DNA from: Erythrobacter sp. QSSC1-22B | Lineage (GTDB): Bacteria; Pseudomonadota; Alphaproteobacteria; Sphingomonadales; Sphingomonadaceae | Direction: 5' to 3' | Assembly: GCF_001678665.1 (NCBI RefSeq) | Contig: NZ_LZRP01000009.1 | Coordinates: 1 to 64,000, forward strand | DNA: 64,000 bases | Part shown: positions 44,004 to 53,491 of the stretch, in pieces | Layout: the number at the start of each line of letters is the position of its first letter | How positions within the stretch are numbered: position 1 is the first letter of the stretch | The notes under the pieces: generated by a model | What the model was told of the DNA's origin: nothing | Databases searched by the model: none | What the model saw: the letters and a program-made list of their open reading frames with translations, nothing else | Made by a program: the position numbers and the translations under genes

Positions 44004-45314
44004 ATGAGCGACAGCATCATCGACCCCACCACCCCGCGCAAGGCGCCCAAACCCGAAGTTACCAAGATTCAGGGGCGGCCGCTCAAGCCCTCCACGCTGA
44101 TGATGGGCCATGGCTACGACCCGGTGCTGTCCGAGGGCAGCCTCAAGCCGCCGATCTTCCTTACCAGCACCTTCGCGTTCGAAAGCGCGGCGGCGGGCAA
44201 GCGCCATTTCGAGGGCATCACCGGCAAGCGCCCCGGCGGCGCCGACGGGCTGGTCTATTCGCGCTTCAACGGCCCCAATCAGGAAATCCTCGAGGATCGG
44301 CTGGGGATCTGGGACGGCGCGGAGGACGCGCTCAGCTTCTCCAGCGGCATGACCGCCATCACCGTGCTGATGCTCGCCTATGCCAGCCAGAACGACGTCA
44401 TCGTCCATTCGGGCCCGCTCTATGCGGCAAGCGAAGGCTTCGTCGCCAAGGTGCTGGCCAAGTTCGGGGTGAAATATGTCGATTTCCCCGCCGGCGCGAC
44501 TCGCGAGGAAATCGACGCCGTGCTCGCCAAGGCCAAGGCTATGGCTGCGGAGAACGGCGGCAAGGTCTGCATGGTCTATCTCGAAAGCCCGGGCAATCCG
44601 ACCAATGCGCTGGTCGATGTCGAGGCAGTGCGCGATGCGCGCGATGCCGCCCTGGGCCCCGAGTGCCCGATCGCGATCGACAACACCTTCCTCGGCCCGC
44701 TGTGGCAGCGCCCGCTCGATCACGGTGCGGATATCGTGGTCTATTCGCTGACCAAATATGTCGGCGGCCATTCCGATCTGGTGGCGGGCTCGATCGCTGG
44801 CGCGCGCAAGTGGATGGATCCGGTCCGGTCCTTGCGCAATACGATGGGCGGGATCTGCGATCCCAACACCGCCTGGATGCTGCTGCGCTCGCTCGAAACC
44901 GTCGAACTGCGGATGCAGCGCGCCGGCGAGAATGCGGCCAAGGTGTGCGAGTTTCTTTCCCAGCATCCCAAGGTCGAACGGCTCGGCTATCTCGGCATGA
45001 TCGCCGATGCCCGCCAGCAGGACATCTACGATCGCCACTGCCTCGGTGCTGGCTCGACCTTCTCGGTCTTCATCAAGGGCGGCGAGGCGGAGTGCTTCCG
45101 CTTCCTCGACAATCTCACCATCGCCAAGCTGGCGGTGAGCCTGGGCGGGACCGAGACGCTTGCCAGCCATCCGGCTTCGATGACGCATCTCTCGGTGGCC
45201 GAAGGGCGCCGCGCGGAACTGGGTATCGGCGACAATCTGGTGCGGATCTCGGTCGGGATCGAGGATGCCGACGATCTGATCGCCGATTTCGAACAGGCGC
45301 TCGAGCACGTCTGA
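44004..45314 (+). CDS. Cystathionine gamma-synthase / methionine gamma-lyase family PLP enzyme
   Basis: The 436-aa enzyme has the family fold: SEGSLKPPIFLTSTFAFESA, YSRFNGPNQEILEDRLGIWD, SFSSGMTAITVLML, YLESPGNPTNALVD, and the PLP lysine in VVYSLTKYVGGHSDLVAG. The substrate-binding Arg lies in LVRISVGIEDADDLIADF. It acts on sulfur amino acids; whether synthase or lyase cannot be decided from sequence. ATG 44004 follows AGGAAGG. The longer N-terminus (about 35 residues before the fold) is typical of alphaproteobacterial members. Confidence 0.88.
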   Translation: MSDSIIDPTTPRKAPKPEVTKIQGRPLKPSTLMMGHGYDPVLSEGSLKPPIFLTSTFAFESAAAGKRHFEGITGKRPGGADGLVYSRFNGPNQEILEDRLGIWDGAEDALSFSSGMTAITVLMLAYASQNDVIVHSGPLYAASEGFVAKVLAKFGVKYVDFPAGATREEIDAVLAKAKAMAAENGGKVCMVYLESPGNPTNALVDVEAVRDARDAALGPECPIAIDNTFLGPLWQRPLDHGADIVVYSLTKYVGGHSDLVAGSIAGARKWMDPVRSLRNTMGGICDPNTAWMLLRSLETVELRMQRAGENAAKVCEFLSQHPKVERLGYLGMIADARQQDIYDRHCLGAGSTFSVFIKGGEAECFRFLDNLTIAKLAVSLGGTETLASHPASMTHLSVAEGRRAELGIGDNLVRISVGIEDADDLIADFEQALEHV

Positions 45315-45328
45315 ACCGACCTGAACCC

Positions 45329-46234
45329 GTGACCAGAATCGGTTTTCTCGGCTGCGCCGCGACGCTGCCCGCCAGCAATGGCGGCGCGGCGGCGCGGCGC
45401 GGCGATGCGTTCGAGCACGATCTCGAAGTGGCCGCGCTGCGGCCGGCCTTCGCTGCCGCCGGGCTGGAACTGGTCGAGATCGACTGGCGCGCCCCCCTTC
45501 CCGCTTTCGATGGTCTCGGCCTCATCCTGCTTGGCACCGCCTGGGATTATCAGGACCATCCCGAAGAGTTCATAGCCCGGCTCGATGCGCTCGCGGACCG
45601 GGGGATTGCGATCTGCAATCCGCCCGAGGCGGTGCGATGGAATGCCGACAAGCGCTATCTCAAGGAACTTGCAGCCAGCGGAGCGGTGACCGTCCCGACG
45701 CTCTGGCGCGACGATGCCACCGCTGCCGACCTCGCTGCGGCCATGGATCAATTCGCCAGCGATCGCGTGGTGATCAAGCGCCGGATCGGCGCGGGCGGGC
45801 TCGGCCAGCACAGCTTCGCGCGCAATAACTTGCCCGCCCCCGGTTGGCGCATGGGGCAGCCATGCATGATCCAGCCCTTCCTCCCCGCGATCCGTGAGGA
45901 GGGTGAATTCACCTTCGTGTTTATCGACGGCGCGTTCAGCCATGGCGTGTGCAAGACCCCCGCCGCGGGCGACTATCGCATCCAGTCGCTGTTCGGTGGG
46001 CGCGAGGCGGCGTTCAGCCCGTCCGCGGGCGATCTCGCCACCGCTCAGGCGGTGGTCGATGCGCTGCCCTTCACCGATCTGCTCTACGCGCGGATCGACA
46101 TGCTTCGCCTGCCCGACGGGCGGCTGGCGGTGATGGAGGCGGAGTTGATCGAACCCTATCTCTATCCCGAGCAGGGCCCGGCGCTGGGGCAGCGGCTCGC
46201 GGCGGCGATCGCCAAACGGCTAGCGAGAGCCTAG
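45329..46234 (+). CDS. ATP-grasp family protein (glutathione synthetase/RimK-like)
   Basis: The 301-aa protein has an N-terminal Rossmann-like part (IGFLGCAATLPASN, LLGTAWDYQDHPEEF), the nucleotide-binding lysines and glycine loop (RVVIKRRIGAGGLGQHSF), an MIQPFLPAIREEGEFTFVFI hinge and a metal-binding end (ARIDMLRLPDGRLAVMEAEL, then IEPYLY). It should ligate an acid to an amine with ATP; the substrates are unknown. It starts at GTG 45329, 14 bp after the gamma-synthase-family gene, suggesting one transcription unit. It overlaps the convergent J-domain gene by 4 bp. Confidence 0.82.
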   Translation: MTRIGFLGCAATLPASNGGAAARRGDAFEHDLEVAALRPAFAAAGLELVEIDWRAPLPAFDGLGLILLGTAWDYQDHPEEFIARLDALADRGIAICNPPEAVRWNADKRYLKELAASGAVTVPTLWRDDATAADLAAAMDQFASDRVVIKRRIGAGGLGQHSFARNNLPAPGWRMGQPCMIQPFLPAIREEGEFTFVFIDGAFSHGVCKTPAAGDYRIQSLFGGREAAFSPSAGDLATAQAVVDALPFTDLLYARIDMLRLPDGRLAVMEAELIEPYLYPEQGPALGQRLAAAIAKRLARA

Positions 46235-46764
46235 CCCCGCCACTCGCGGCGTTCCTCGGCCGCCTTGAGCACTTCATAGGCGACCTGCAGCTTCTGGAAT
46301 TCGGCGGCAGCCTCGACATCACCCGGTTTGACGTCGGGGTGGACCTTCTTGGCCTTGTCGCGCCAGCCCTTCTTCACCGCGGCGAAATCGGCATCCGCTT
46401 CGAGCTCGAGAATTTCGAGAGCGCGCAGTTCGTCGGGGCTGCGCGATCCGTCGCCGCTGCTCGCCCAGCCGTAATGCTGCGCCTCGGCATAGCCCGCGGT
46501 CTCGCTCTGCTCGGCCTTGGTCCGGGCGGCTTTCTCTTCCTTGTCGAGGCCTTCGAAATAATCCCATTTGCGATTGTATTCGGCGGCGTGTGTCTGGCAG
46601 AAATACCAGCGCTCGGGATTGTTCGGAGCCTTGGGCGCCGGGCAATCGCCAGCTTCCTCGCAGCCGTGGCGGTCGCACAGCCGGATGGTCGCAGCCTCGC
46701 GACCGGCCTCGTAGCCGCGCCAGCGGGGAAAGCCCCAGTCGTTCGAACGGCGGGGCTTAGGCAT
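46231..46764 (-). CDS. J-domain (DnaJ-like) protein
   Basis: The 177-aa protein carries a C-terminal J domain (LRALEILELEADADFAAVKK, then KKVHPDVKPGD with the HPD motif). The N-terminal half has possible metal-binding residues (CDRHGCEEAGDCPAP, CQTHAAEYNRKW). J proteins stimulate DnaK ATPase; the N-terminal half may choose the client. This layout is common in Sphingomonadales and Rhodobacterales. Confidence 0.88.
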   Translation of the reverse strand: MPKPRRSNDWGFPRWRGYEAGREAATIRLCDRHGCEEAGDCPAPKAPNNPERWYFCQTHAAEYNRKWDYFEGLDKEEKAARTKAEQSETAGYAEAQHYGWASSGDGSRSPDELRALEILELEADADFAAVKKGWRDKAKKVHPDVKPGDVEAAAEFQKLQVAYEVLKAAEERREWRG

Positions 46765-46940
46765 GGCAGGGAAGCGCGCAAAAAGTCATTGGTCGGGCAA
46801 TCATTGGCGTCAGTCTAGTCGCGGTGGCGGCAGATGCATAGGGCTGCAAAGGGTTGCGATACGAAATGTTGCATTGCAACGAAGCGTTCATCGACGACCG
46901 TTATGATCGCTTCACAAGGACGCCGACGAGCAAGGACCCG

Positions 46941-47099
46941 ATGAGCAAGCAACTGACCCTCTCCGCCACGTTTTGCGTCCTGACGATGGCGCTGTTCGCA
47001 ATCGCGGGTGGCAAATCGCCGCCGAGCGGCATCGATCTGCGCGGGCCGGCGCTTTTTGCCGTATCGGCCAGCACGGCCCCGGTCAGCCTCGGGCAATAA
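46941..47099 (+). CDS. Small probable secreted protein
   Basis: The 52-aa frame has a hydrophobic N-terminal signal (LTLSATFCVLTMALFAIAGG) and a short polar rest ending in VSLGQ. ATG 46941 lies eight bases after AAGGA. I recognise no family. A hairpin follows. Confidence 0.55.
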   Translation: MSKQLTLSATFCVLTMALFAIAGGKSPPSGIDLRGPALFAVSASTAPVSLGQ

Positions 47100-47121
47100 A
47101 CCCGCAGACCGTCGGAAGAAA

Positions 47122-47149
47122 GCGCCCCCTCCCCTGAGGGAGAGAGCGC
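47122..47149. terminator. Bidirectional hairpin between convergent genes
   Basis: GCGC with inner CTCCC, loop CTGA, inner GGGAG and outer GCGC form a hairpin between the small secreted protein gene and pal, which converge here. There is no strong T run on either side. Confidence 0.4.
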
Positions 47150-47170
47150 GTTCCGGCTTACAGTCTCAAT

Positions 47171-47689
47171 TCAGTTGATTACGACGCTCGCGGCGCGCCG
47201 ATTCTGCGCCCAGGCAGTCGGGTTCGAGCCGAGTTCCACAGGGCGTTCCTTGCCGTAGCTGACCGTGCGGATGCGGCTGGCGGGGATTCCCAGCGACACC
47301 AGATAGTTCTTGGCTGCATTGGCGCGTCGCTCGCCCAGCGCGAGGTTGTAGTCGCGCGTGCCGCGTTCGTCGGTGTGGCCTTCGATGGTGAAGGTCAGGT
47401 TCGAATGCTGGCTGAAATAGCGACCCTGGTTCTGGAGCTTGGCCGAACTCGAGGTGTCGATATTGTAGCGATCGGTGTCGAAATAGACGACCGTATTGGC
47501 CGCACCTACCGCGTTGGTGAAGTGCTGTTGCGTACCAAGCGCGCCAGCAGCCGGGCCCGCAGTGGGAGCCGGAGTCGGCGTCGTGGTCTGCTGCGGCGGC
47601 GGCGGCAGTTCCTCGGGGGGTTTCTTCTGGCAGGCAGCCACGGCAAGCGTGCTGACTGCAAGGATGGTTGCGGCGAAGCGAGTATTCAT
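47171..47689 (-). CDS. pal: Peptidoglycan-associated lipoprotein Pal
   Basis: The lipobox AVAAC (Cys 20) is followed by a Pro/Thr-rich linker and an OmpA-like peptidoglycan-binding domain (VYFDTDRYNIDTSS, FTIEGHTDERGTRDYNLALG, RRANAAKNYLVSLGI, RIRTVSYGKERPV). It anchors the outer membrane to murein and receives TolB. It is the last gene of the tol locus, 59 bp after tolB. Confidence 0.96.
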   Translation of the reverse strand: MNTRFAATILAVSTLAVAACQKKPPEELPPPPQQTTTPTPAPTAGPAAGALGTQQHFTNAVGAANTVVYFDTDRYNIDTSSSAKLQNQGRYFSQHSNLTFTIEGHTDERGTRDYNLALGERRANAAKNYLVSLGIPASRIRTVSYGKERPVELGSNPTAWAQNRRAASVVIN

Positions 47690-47748
47690 AAGTGCCGATC
47701 CTTTCAGCAGTTGAGTAAATTCGTCGGCGACCCCTTAATCCAATGATC

Positions 47749-49134
47749 TCAGGGCAGAATCGGTCCCCACGCGGGGTCCGACGCGTCCACCGGAGTCGGC
47801 AGGCGACGCTCGTTCTCGCCGGTCAGATCGACCTGCCACAGGCCGGTGGCACCCGAATTTCGCTCGGTGCGGAAGAATTGCACGATGCGGCCGTTGGGTG
47901 CCCAGGTCGGGGCTTCGTCCTGCCAGCTGTTGGTGAGATGGCGGATGTTGCGACCGTTCGTATTCATTACCGCGATCCGGAAATCGCCGGTGATATGGGT
48001 GAAGGCGATCTGGTCGCCGCGCGGGCTCCATTCAGGAGTCGCGGCGCGGCCGCCGAAGAACGACAGCCGCTGCTGGTCCGAGCCGTTGGCGTCCATCACA
48101 TAGATCTGTTGGCTCCCCGAGCGGTCGCTCTCGAACACGATCTTGCTGCCATCGGGCGAATAGGAGCCGCCGATATCGATCCCGGGCGCATCGGTCAGTC
48201 GCTGGCTCTGCCCGCCCTGCGCGCTGACGCGGTAGATGTCGGTGTTGCCGTTGACCGCCATGGAATAGAGGATCGAACGCCCGTCGGGGCTCCAGCGCGG
48301 GGCGAAGGTCGGGTTCTCGCTCTGCGTCACCAGCGTTTGCTGCCCGCTGCCGATGTCGTAGACATAGATCCGCGGATTGCCGTCGACATAGCTGAGATAG
48401 ACCAGCTGGCGGTAGTCGGGCGAATAGCGCGGGGTCAGCGCGGTCGAGCGCCCGGTGGTGATGAAGCGATGGTTCGCGCCATCGCTGTCCATGATCGCCA
48501 GCCGCTTGGTGCGATTATCCTTGGGACCGGTCTCGGCGATATAGGCAATCCGGCTGTCGAAGAACGGGCTCTCCCCGGTCAGCCGCGAATAGATGAGGTC
48601 GGAGCATTTGTGCGCAGCCCGGCGCCAGTCGGCGGGCGGCACCACCCAGCCCTCGCGCACCAGCTCGCTTTGCAGCGCCATGTCGTAGAGGTAGCAGCCG
48701 ACGGTCAGCCGCCCGTCGCTGCGTCCGCGGACATAGCCGTGGACCAGCATTTCGGCGCCACGATTGGACCATGTCGCCCAGCTCGGCGAGGTGATCTGCG
48801 CGAACTCGGGGCGCGGCAGGGCATCGGGTCCGGTCGGCTCGAACAGCCCGTTGTTGCGCAGGTTCGCGGTGACCACGCGCGCCAGCTCGATCCCAAGCGC
48901 GGCGGTACCCGACTGGTTGGCGGGAGTCGGGACGTTGCGATCGGTGGCGAAGGCCGGGATCGCGATGCCTAGGTCGTCGAGATTGCCCTCGAAGCTGACC
49001 GAGCCCGACAGGCCTTCGCTCTCTTCGACAATCTCGATCGCGCCGCCTTCGGGTGGCGCTTCTCCCAGATCCTCGTTCTGCGCCGCGAGCGGCGCGGCGA
49101 TAAAGATCATGGCGAAGGCGAAAAGCTGTTTCAT
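47749..49134 (-). CDS. tolB: Tol-Pal system beta-propeller protein TolB
   Basis: The signal peptide (MKQLFAFAMIFIAAPLAAQ) is followed by the N-terminal alpha/beta domain and a six-bladed propeller with repeats such as YSPDYRQLVYLSYVDGNPRI, PRWSPDGRSILYSM and SYSPDGSKIVFESDRSGSQQ. An acidic stretch after the signal peptide (NEDLGEAPPEGG) is longer than in E. coli. It works in the periplasm between TolA and Pal. ATG 49134 overlaps the tolA stop as ATGA. Confidence 0.95.
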   Translation of the reverse strand: MKQLFAFAMIFIAAPLAAQNEDLGEAPPEGGAIEIVEESEGLSGSVSFEGNLDDLGIAIPAFATDRNVPTPANQSGTAALGIELARVVTANLRNNGLFEPTGPDALPRPEFAQITSPSWATWSNRGAEMLVHGYVRGRSDGRLTVGCYLYDMALQSELVREGWVVPPADWRRAAHKCSDLIYSRLTGESPFFDSRIAYIAETGPKDNRTKRLAIMDSDGANHRFITTGRSTALTPRYSPDYRQLVYLSYVDGNPRIYVYDIGSGQQTLVTQSENPTFAPRWSPDGRSILYSMAVNGNTDIYRVSAQGGQSQRLTDAPGIDIGGSYSPDGSKIVFESDRSGSQQIYVMDANGSDQQRLSFFGGRAATPEWSPRGDQIAFTHITGDFRIAVMNTNGRNIRHLTNSWQDEAPTWAPNGRIVQFFRTERNSGATGLWQVDLTGENERRLPTPVDASDPAWGPILP

Positions 49135-50024
49135 TGCGCTAGGTTCCAATCGAAGCTGAAAGGATTTACGAGCTTCCAGGCCTCGTAATACTCCTCCGGC
49201 AAGTTGAACGGAGCAGCCAGTTGCACCGCACGGATGGCCTGTTCCGCATGGCGCCCGGCCTGGGCACGGTTGGTATCGTTGACCCCGGTCTGGCGGACCA
49301 TCGCAGGTCGCCCGTCGAGCGAACCGTCCGGTTTTAACCGAAACCGCAGATAGGTGGTGATCTTTTCGACATCGGGACCGTTGGGCGGTTGCCAATGCGG
49401 CTTGATCTCGCGGGCGATCGCCTGAACCAGCGACGCCTTGGCGCTCGCGCCGATCTGCGATGCGGGGACGCGGGTCTCGCTGGTGCTTGCGCTGCTGCCC
49501 GCACCCTCGAGGAAATTATCGCCGAGCCGCGACCCGCCCGAGGGCTGCGCGGGTCTGGCAGGCTGCGCCGGGCGAGCAGCTTCGCGCGCAGGTGTTCGCG
49601 CGGGGGCAGCAGCGGCAGAGGGTTGGGCACGCGGTCGCTCGCGCCGTTGAGCGCGGGCAGGCGTAGGAGCCGGCGCAGGGCGAGACCGGGCAACCGGACG
49701 CGTGGCTGGCGCAGGTGTCTGAACGCGTTCGACCGGGCGCGCGACAGGCTCCGACGGCAGCGGCGGGCTGTCGAGCGCGGGTGCGGGTGCCGGCGTATCG
49801 GACAGCGTCGGTGCTTCGGCGGCTCGGCTTTCCGCAACCGGTTCTGGCGCAGTCGCTGCCATCCCGACATCGGTCGCCAGATTGACCGTCATCCGCTCGG
49901 CCGGTTCGAACACAGGTTCGGTCTTGGGCTGCACCAGCAGCACGATGACCAGCAGCACATGCAGAGCGAAGGCCACCAACAGGCCGATCCGCTCCTCGCG
50001 CCGGAAGGTGCTTGCTTGCATCAT
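49131..50024 (-). CDS. tolA: TolA-like cell envelope integrity protein
   Basis: The 297-aa protein has a short cytoplasmic end, one membrane helix (IGLLVAFALHVLLVIVLLVQ), a long Pro/Ala/Arg-rich linker (residues 60-165) in place of the Ala/Lys helix of E. coli, and a C-terminal TonB/TolA domain (REIKPHWQPPNGPDVEKITT, RFRLKPDGSLDG). It transmits TolQR energy across the periplasm. Confidence 0.9.
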   Translation of the reverse strand: MMQASTFRREERIGLLVAFALHVLLVIVLLVQPKTEPVFEPAERMTVNLATDVGMAATAPEPVAESRAAEAPTLSDTPAPAPALDSPPLPSEPVARPVERVQTPAPATRPVARSRPAPAPTPARAQRRERPRAQPSAAAAPARTPAREAARPAQPARPAQPSGGSRLGDNFLEGAGSSASTSETRVPASQIGASAKASLVQAIAREIKPHWQPPNGPDVEKITTYLRFRLKPDGSLDGRPAMVRQTGVNDTNRAQAGRHAEQAIRAVQLAAPFNLPEEYYEAWKLVNPFSFDWNLAQ

Positions 50025-50031
50025 CGTCTGG

Positions 50032-50475
<444 letters not shown>

Positions 50476-50476
50476 G

Positions 50477-51184
50477 CTAGCGGCTTTCCAGCTGGCGGCT
50501 GAAGCTGGCGTGCAGCCGGTCGGCGAAGCGCTGCAGCCTGCTCTCGTAGCGATCCACCGCATGGCTGTAGCGGTTGTAGGCGATCACCGCGGGAATGGCG
50601 GCGAACAGCCCGATCGCGGTCGCAAACAGCGCTTCGGAAATGCCCGGCGCAACCACTGCCAGCGAGGAGGAGCCCGAGGCGCCGATCTGGAAGAAGCTGT
50701 TCATGATCCCCCAGACGGTGCCGAAGAGGCCCACGAAAGGCGCCACCGAACCAACGGTGGCCAGGAAGTTGAGCCGTTCGGCCAGCAGGTCGGCCTCGCC
50801 CGCAACCTGGCTGTCCATTGTGCCCGCCAGCCGCTGGCGCAGACCGTCGCGATCCTTGACCCCGTCCTTGGTCGAGCGGCGCCATTCGGTGACCCCGGCG
50901 TTTGCCACGCGTGCGGGGGGCAGGTCCTTGCGACCGCGCTCGGACATGAAGCGGTCGAAGCTGTCCGCCTGCCAGAATTCCTCGTCGTAAACCCGGGTCT
51001 GGCGGTTCAGCTTGCCCATCCGCATCGCGAAGGAGACGATGATCATCCAGGTCCAGATGCTGGCGATCAGCAGCCCCGCCATCACCGCCTTGACGACGAT
51101 ATCGGCCTGGAGAAACAGTTCGAGCGGGTCGAGCCCGGTTGACGCAACGGGCGCGGCGGCGGCGAGAATGGTTAGCGAGCTCAT
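50477..51184 (-). CDS. tolQ: TolQ/ExbB-type proton channel protein
   Basis: The 235-aa protein has three membrane helices and the MotA/TolQ/ExbB core (LNFLATVGSVAPFVGLFGTV, WGIMNSF, ATAIGLFAAIPAVIAYN). With TolR it uses the proton gradient to drive TolA during cell constriction. It overlaps ybgC upstream by 4 bp (51181-51184). Confidence 0.96.
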   Translation of the reverse strand: MSSLTILAAAAPVASTGLDPLELFLQADIVVKAVMAGLLIASIWTWMIIVSFAMRMGKLNRQTRVYDEEFWQADSFDRFMSERGRKDLPPARVANAGVTEWRRSTKDGVKDRDGLRQRLAGTMDSQVAGEADLLAERLNFLATVGSVAPFVGLFGTVWGIMNSFFQIGASGSSSLAVVAPGISEALFATAIGLFAAIPAVIAYNRYSHAVDRYESRLQRFADRLHASFSRQLESR

Positions 51185-51636
51185 GCGGTGTCCTGTGGTT
51201 CCATGAAACGGGTAAAGGCCTCGCGCCAGGCGGCGGGCTGGCGCGTCGGGCGTCCGTCGGGGGCGACGAAGCCGATTCGCAGCTCCGCCTCGGCAAGCAG
51301 TTCGTCGCCGCGAAACGCGCGCTGGTGCATCCGGCAGCTGGCGGCGCGCATCTGGGTGCAGCGGGTCTCGATCAGCACGTCGTCGTCGAGCTTCGCCGGG
51401 CGAAGATATTTGAGCATGACCTCGGAGACCGCATAGGCGCCCTCGCCCGCCTCGATCGCGGCGCGCTGGTCGATCTCGAGCCGGCGCAGCAGGTCCGAAC
51501 GCGCGCGTTCGAACCAGCGCAGGTAATTGGCGTGATAGGTGATCCCCGACAGATCGGTGTCCTCGTAATAGACACGCACCGCGTAGAGGTGCCGGTCGCC
51601 ATCGAGCGTACCGTCCGGAAGGTTGGGTCGGTTCAT
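51181..51636 (-). CDS. ybgC: Tol-Pal associated acyl-CoA thioesterase YbgC
   Basis: The 151-aa HotDog-fold protein has the catalytic block VYYEDTDLSGITYHANYLRW with the active Asp. It hydrolyses acyl-CoA thioesters and is usually the first gene of the tol operon, as here. Confidence 0.94.
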   Translation of the reverse strand: MNRPNLPDGTLDGDRHLYAVRVYYEDTDLSGITYHANYLRWFERARSDLLRRLEIDQRAAIEAGEGAYAVSEVMLKYLRPAKLDDDVLIETRCTQMRAASCRMHQRAFRGDELLAEAELRIGFVAPDGRPTRQPAAWREAFTRFMEPQDTA

Positions 51637-51722
51637 AGTCCCGCGCGCTCTAGCGCAGGGAGGATTCGCCTAGCAATCGCAAACGACCAAGCGGGCAAGG
51701 CGCCCGACGAAAGCCGGCCACC

Positions 51723-52112
51723 TCAATCGCGCGAATTGCGCGCGATCATCGGCCCGAGCGGCTGGCCGCCAAAGATATGGACATGCAGATGCGCGACTTC
51801 CTGCCCGCCATGCGCGCCGACATTTGCCATCAACCGATAGCCCGGCGCGACCAGCCCCTTGTCGCGCGCGACCTTGCCAACCGCGCGGACGAAACCGGCG
51901 ATTTCCTCGGCCCCGGCGCGCTGCGAGAAATCGTCCCAGCTGACGTATTTGGCCTTGGGTATCACCAGCGTGTGGATCTCGGCCTGCGGGTTGATGTCCT
52001 CGAAGGCATAGGCCCATTCGTCCTCATAGACCCTGGTCGAGGGGATATCGCCGGCCAGGATTTTGGCGAAGATATTGGCATCGTCGTAGGGTTGGGTGGC
52101 ATCGATCGGCAT
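51723..52112 (-). CDS. HIT-family nucleotide hydrolase (HinT-like)
   Basis: The 129-aa protein has the histidine triad HLHVHIFGG and the N-terminal DDANIFAKILAGDIPSTRVY, typical of HinT, which hydrolyses purine nucleoside phosphoramidates. ATG 52112 overlaps the hisE stop as TGATG, so it is the last gene of the his operon. TTG 52115 would add one residue. Confidence 0.93.
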   Translation of the reverse strand: MPIDATQPYDDANIFAKILAGDIPSTRVYEDEWAYAFEDINPQAEIHTLVIPKAKYVSWDDFSQRAGAEEIAGFVRAVGKVARDKGLVAPGYRLMANVGAHGGQEVAHLHVHIFGGQPLGPMIARNSRD

Positions 52113-52438
52113 CAATCGCTCCTGCTTGCTTTTTCATCCAGTCCCGACAGGCCTTCGCGGCGGTCGAGCTCGGCCAGGACCTGCGCCAGCGCGATGTCCT
52201 TCTCGCCCAGCAGCACCAACAGGTGGAACAGCAGATCCGCCGCTTCGCCGACCACTTCCTCGCCACTGCCCGCAAGCGCGGCAACAACGGTCTCGACCGC
52301 TTCCTCGCCCAGCTTGCGCGCGATGACGGGCAGGCCGCGCGCCTGCAATTGCGCGACATAGCTGGCGGCAGGGTCGGTACCGCGGCGTTGCGCGATGGTG
52401 GTTTCGAGGCGGGTCAGCGTGTCCATGGCGCGGGTCAT
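52112..52438 (-). CDS. hisE: Phosphoribosyl-ATP pyrophosphatase
   Basis: HisE removes pyrophosphate from PR-ATP, step two of histidine synthesis. The helical MazG-like core is clear: RKLGEEAVETVVAAL, EEVVGEAADLLFHLLVLL. The start is uncertain: ATG 52438, ATG 52426 (family-typical 104 aa) or TTG 52462, which overlaps the stop of the small ORF upstream. Confidence 0.93.
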   Translation of the reverse strand: MTRAMDTLTRLETTIAQRRGTDPAASYVAQLQARGLPVIARKLGEEAVETVVAALAGSGEEVVGEAADLLFHLLVLLGEKDIALAQVLAELDRREGLSGLDEKASRSD

Positions 52439-52458
52439 GGAAGGCTCGGCGGCGCGGG

Positions 52459-52626
52459 TCAATCCTGCCCGCGGTGACCCAGCGTGAGGATTCGCCCCAG
52501 CACGATCCCGCCGATCGAGATGCCGATCAGCAGCAGGCTGCTCGGCTCGCTCAGTGCCTCGGCAGTCTTCTGCACCCCGGGAAGGGTCGACAATTGGGAT
52601 ACGATCGCGATGGCCTGGCTCGACAT
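52459..52626 (-). CDS. 55-aa small membrane protein between hisF and hisE
   Basis: The frame from ATG 52626 (starts MSSQAIAIVSQLSTLPGVQK) to TGA 52459 is on the his operon strand. Its C-terminal half reads LSEPSSLLLIGISIGGIVLG, then RILTLGHRGQD: an EPS motif, one membrane helix and a basic end, much like a PEP-CTERM sorting signal. Its stop overlaps a possible TTG start of hisE (TTGA), which would couple the two. It is too short for usual gene finders; nothing is known of a function. Confidence 0.6.
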   Translation of the reverse strand: MSSQAIAIVSQLSTLPGVQKTAEALSEPSSLLLIGISIGGIVLGRILTLGHRGQD

Positions 52627-52719
52627 GGCGCAGCCATTGGCGCGCAGCGCGGCGGCGGGGGCTTATTCTTGCAAAGCGTCCCGCTTTGATACCTTCTTGT
52701 GGCTATTCAGCCGCGGCGT

Positions 52720-53481
52720 TTATCCGCGCGCAGGCAGTCCGGCAGCGCGCAAGGCGTCGTGCGCTTCTGCAATCGTGTGTTCGCCGAAGTGGAAGATCGA
52801 CGCCGCCAGCACCGCGCTGGCATGGCCCTGCCTCACGCCCTCGACCAGATGATCGAGTGTGCCGACCCCGCCGCTGGCGATTACCGGCACGCGGACCGCA
52901 TCGGCGATGGTGCGGGTCAGTTCCAGATCGTAGCCGCGCTTGGTGCCATCGCCATCCATCGAAGTGACCAGCAATTCGCCAGCCCCAAGCTCGGCAAGCC
53001 GGACCGCGTGTTCGAGCGCGTCGATCCCGGTGGCTTTACGCCCGCCATGGGTGAAGATTTCCCAGTGGCCCGCATCGGTCCGGCGGGCATCGACCGAGCC
53101 GACCACGCATTGATTGCCGAAGCGCGCCGCGATTTCGCCCACCAGCTCGGGCCGCTCGACCGCGGCGGAATTGACCGCAACCTTGTCCGCGCCGGCCAGC
53201 AGCAGGGCGCGCGCATCCGCGACGCTGCGCACCCCGCCCCCCACGGTCAGCGGCATGAAGCAAACCGCGGCGGTCCGCTGAACGATGTCGATCAGCGTGC
53301 CGCGGCCCTCGTGGGTGGCGGAGATATCGAGAAAGCACAGCTCGTCGGCACCCGCAGCGTCGTAGGCTTGCGCCTGCTCGACCGGATCGCCGGCATCCCT
53401 GAGATCGACGAAATTGACCCCTTTGACCACGCGGCCATCTGCGACGTCGAGACAAGGGATGACGCGGATGCGGACGGTCAT
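52720..53481 (-). CDS. hisF: Imidazole glycerol phosphate synthase, cyclase subunit
   Basis: The 253-aa TIM barrel has catalytic Asp in [15 protein letters not shown] and in [10 protein letters not shown], and phosphate-binding glycines in [11 protein letters not shown]. With HisH it forms IGP and AICAR. It starts at ATG 53481, 10 bp after hisA. Confidence 0.97.
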   Translation of the reverse strand: MTVRIRVIPCLDVADGRVVKGVNFVDLRDAGDPVEQAQAYDAAGADELCFLDISATHEGRGTLIDIVQRTAAVCFMPLTVGGGVRSVADARALLLAGADKVAVNSAAVERPELVGEIAARFGNQCVVGSVDARRTDAGHWEIFTHGGRKATGIDALEHAVRLAELGAGELLVTSMDGDGTKRGYDLELTRTIADAVRVPVIASGGVGTLDHLVEGVRQGHASAVLAASIFHFGEHTIAEAHDALRAAGLPARG

Positions 53482-53491
53482 GCCATTTGCC

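Noticed and set aside
43940..46234. A 764-codon plus-strand frame starting MPRALSWPPPPWG
   Set aside because: It runs out of frame through the gamma-synthase-family gene; only the part from 45329 on encodes a recognisable protein (ATP-grasp).
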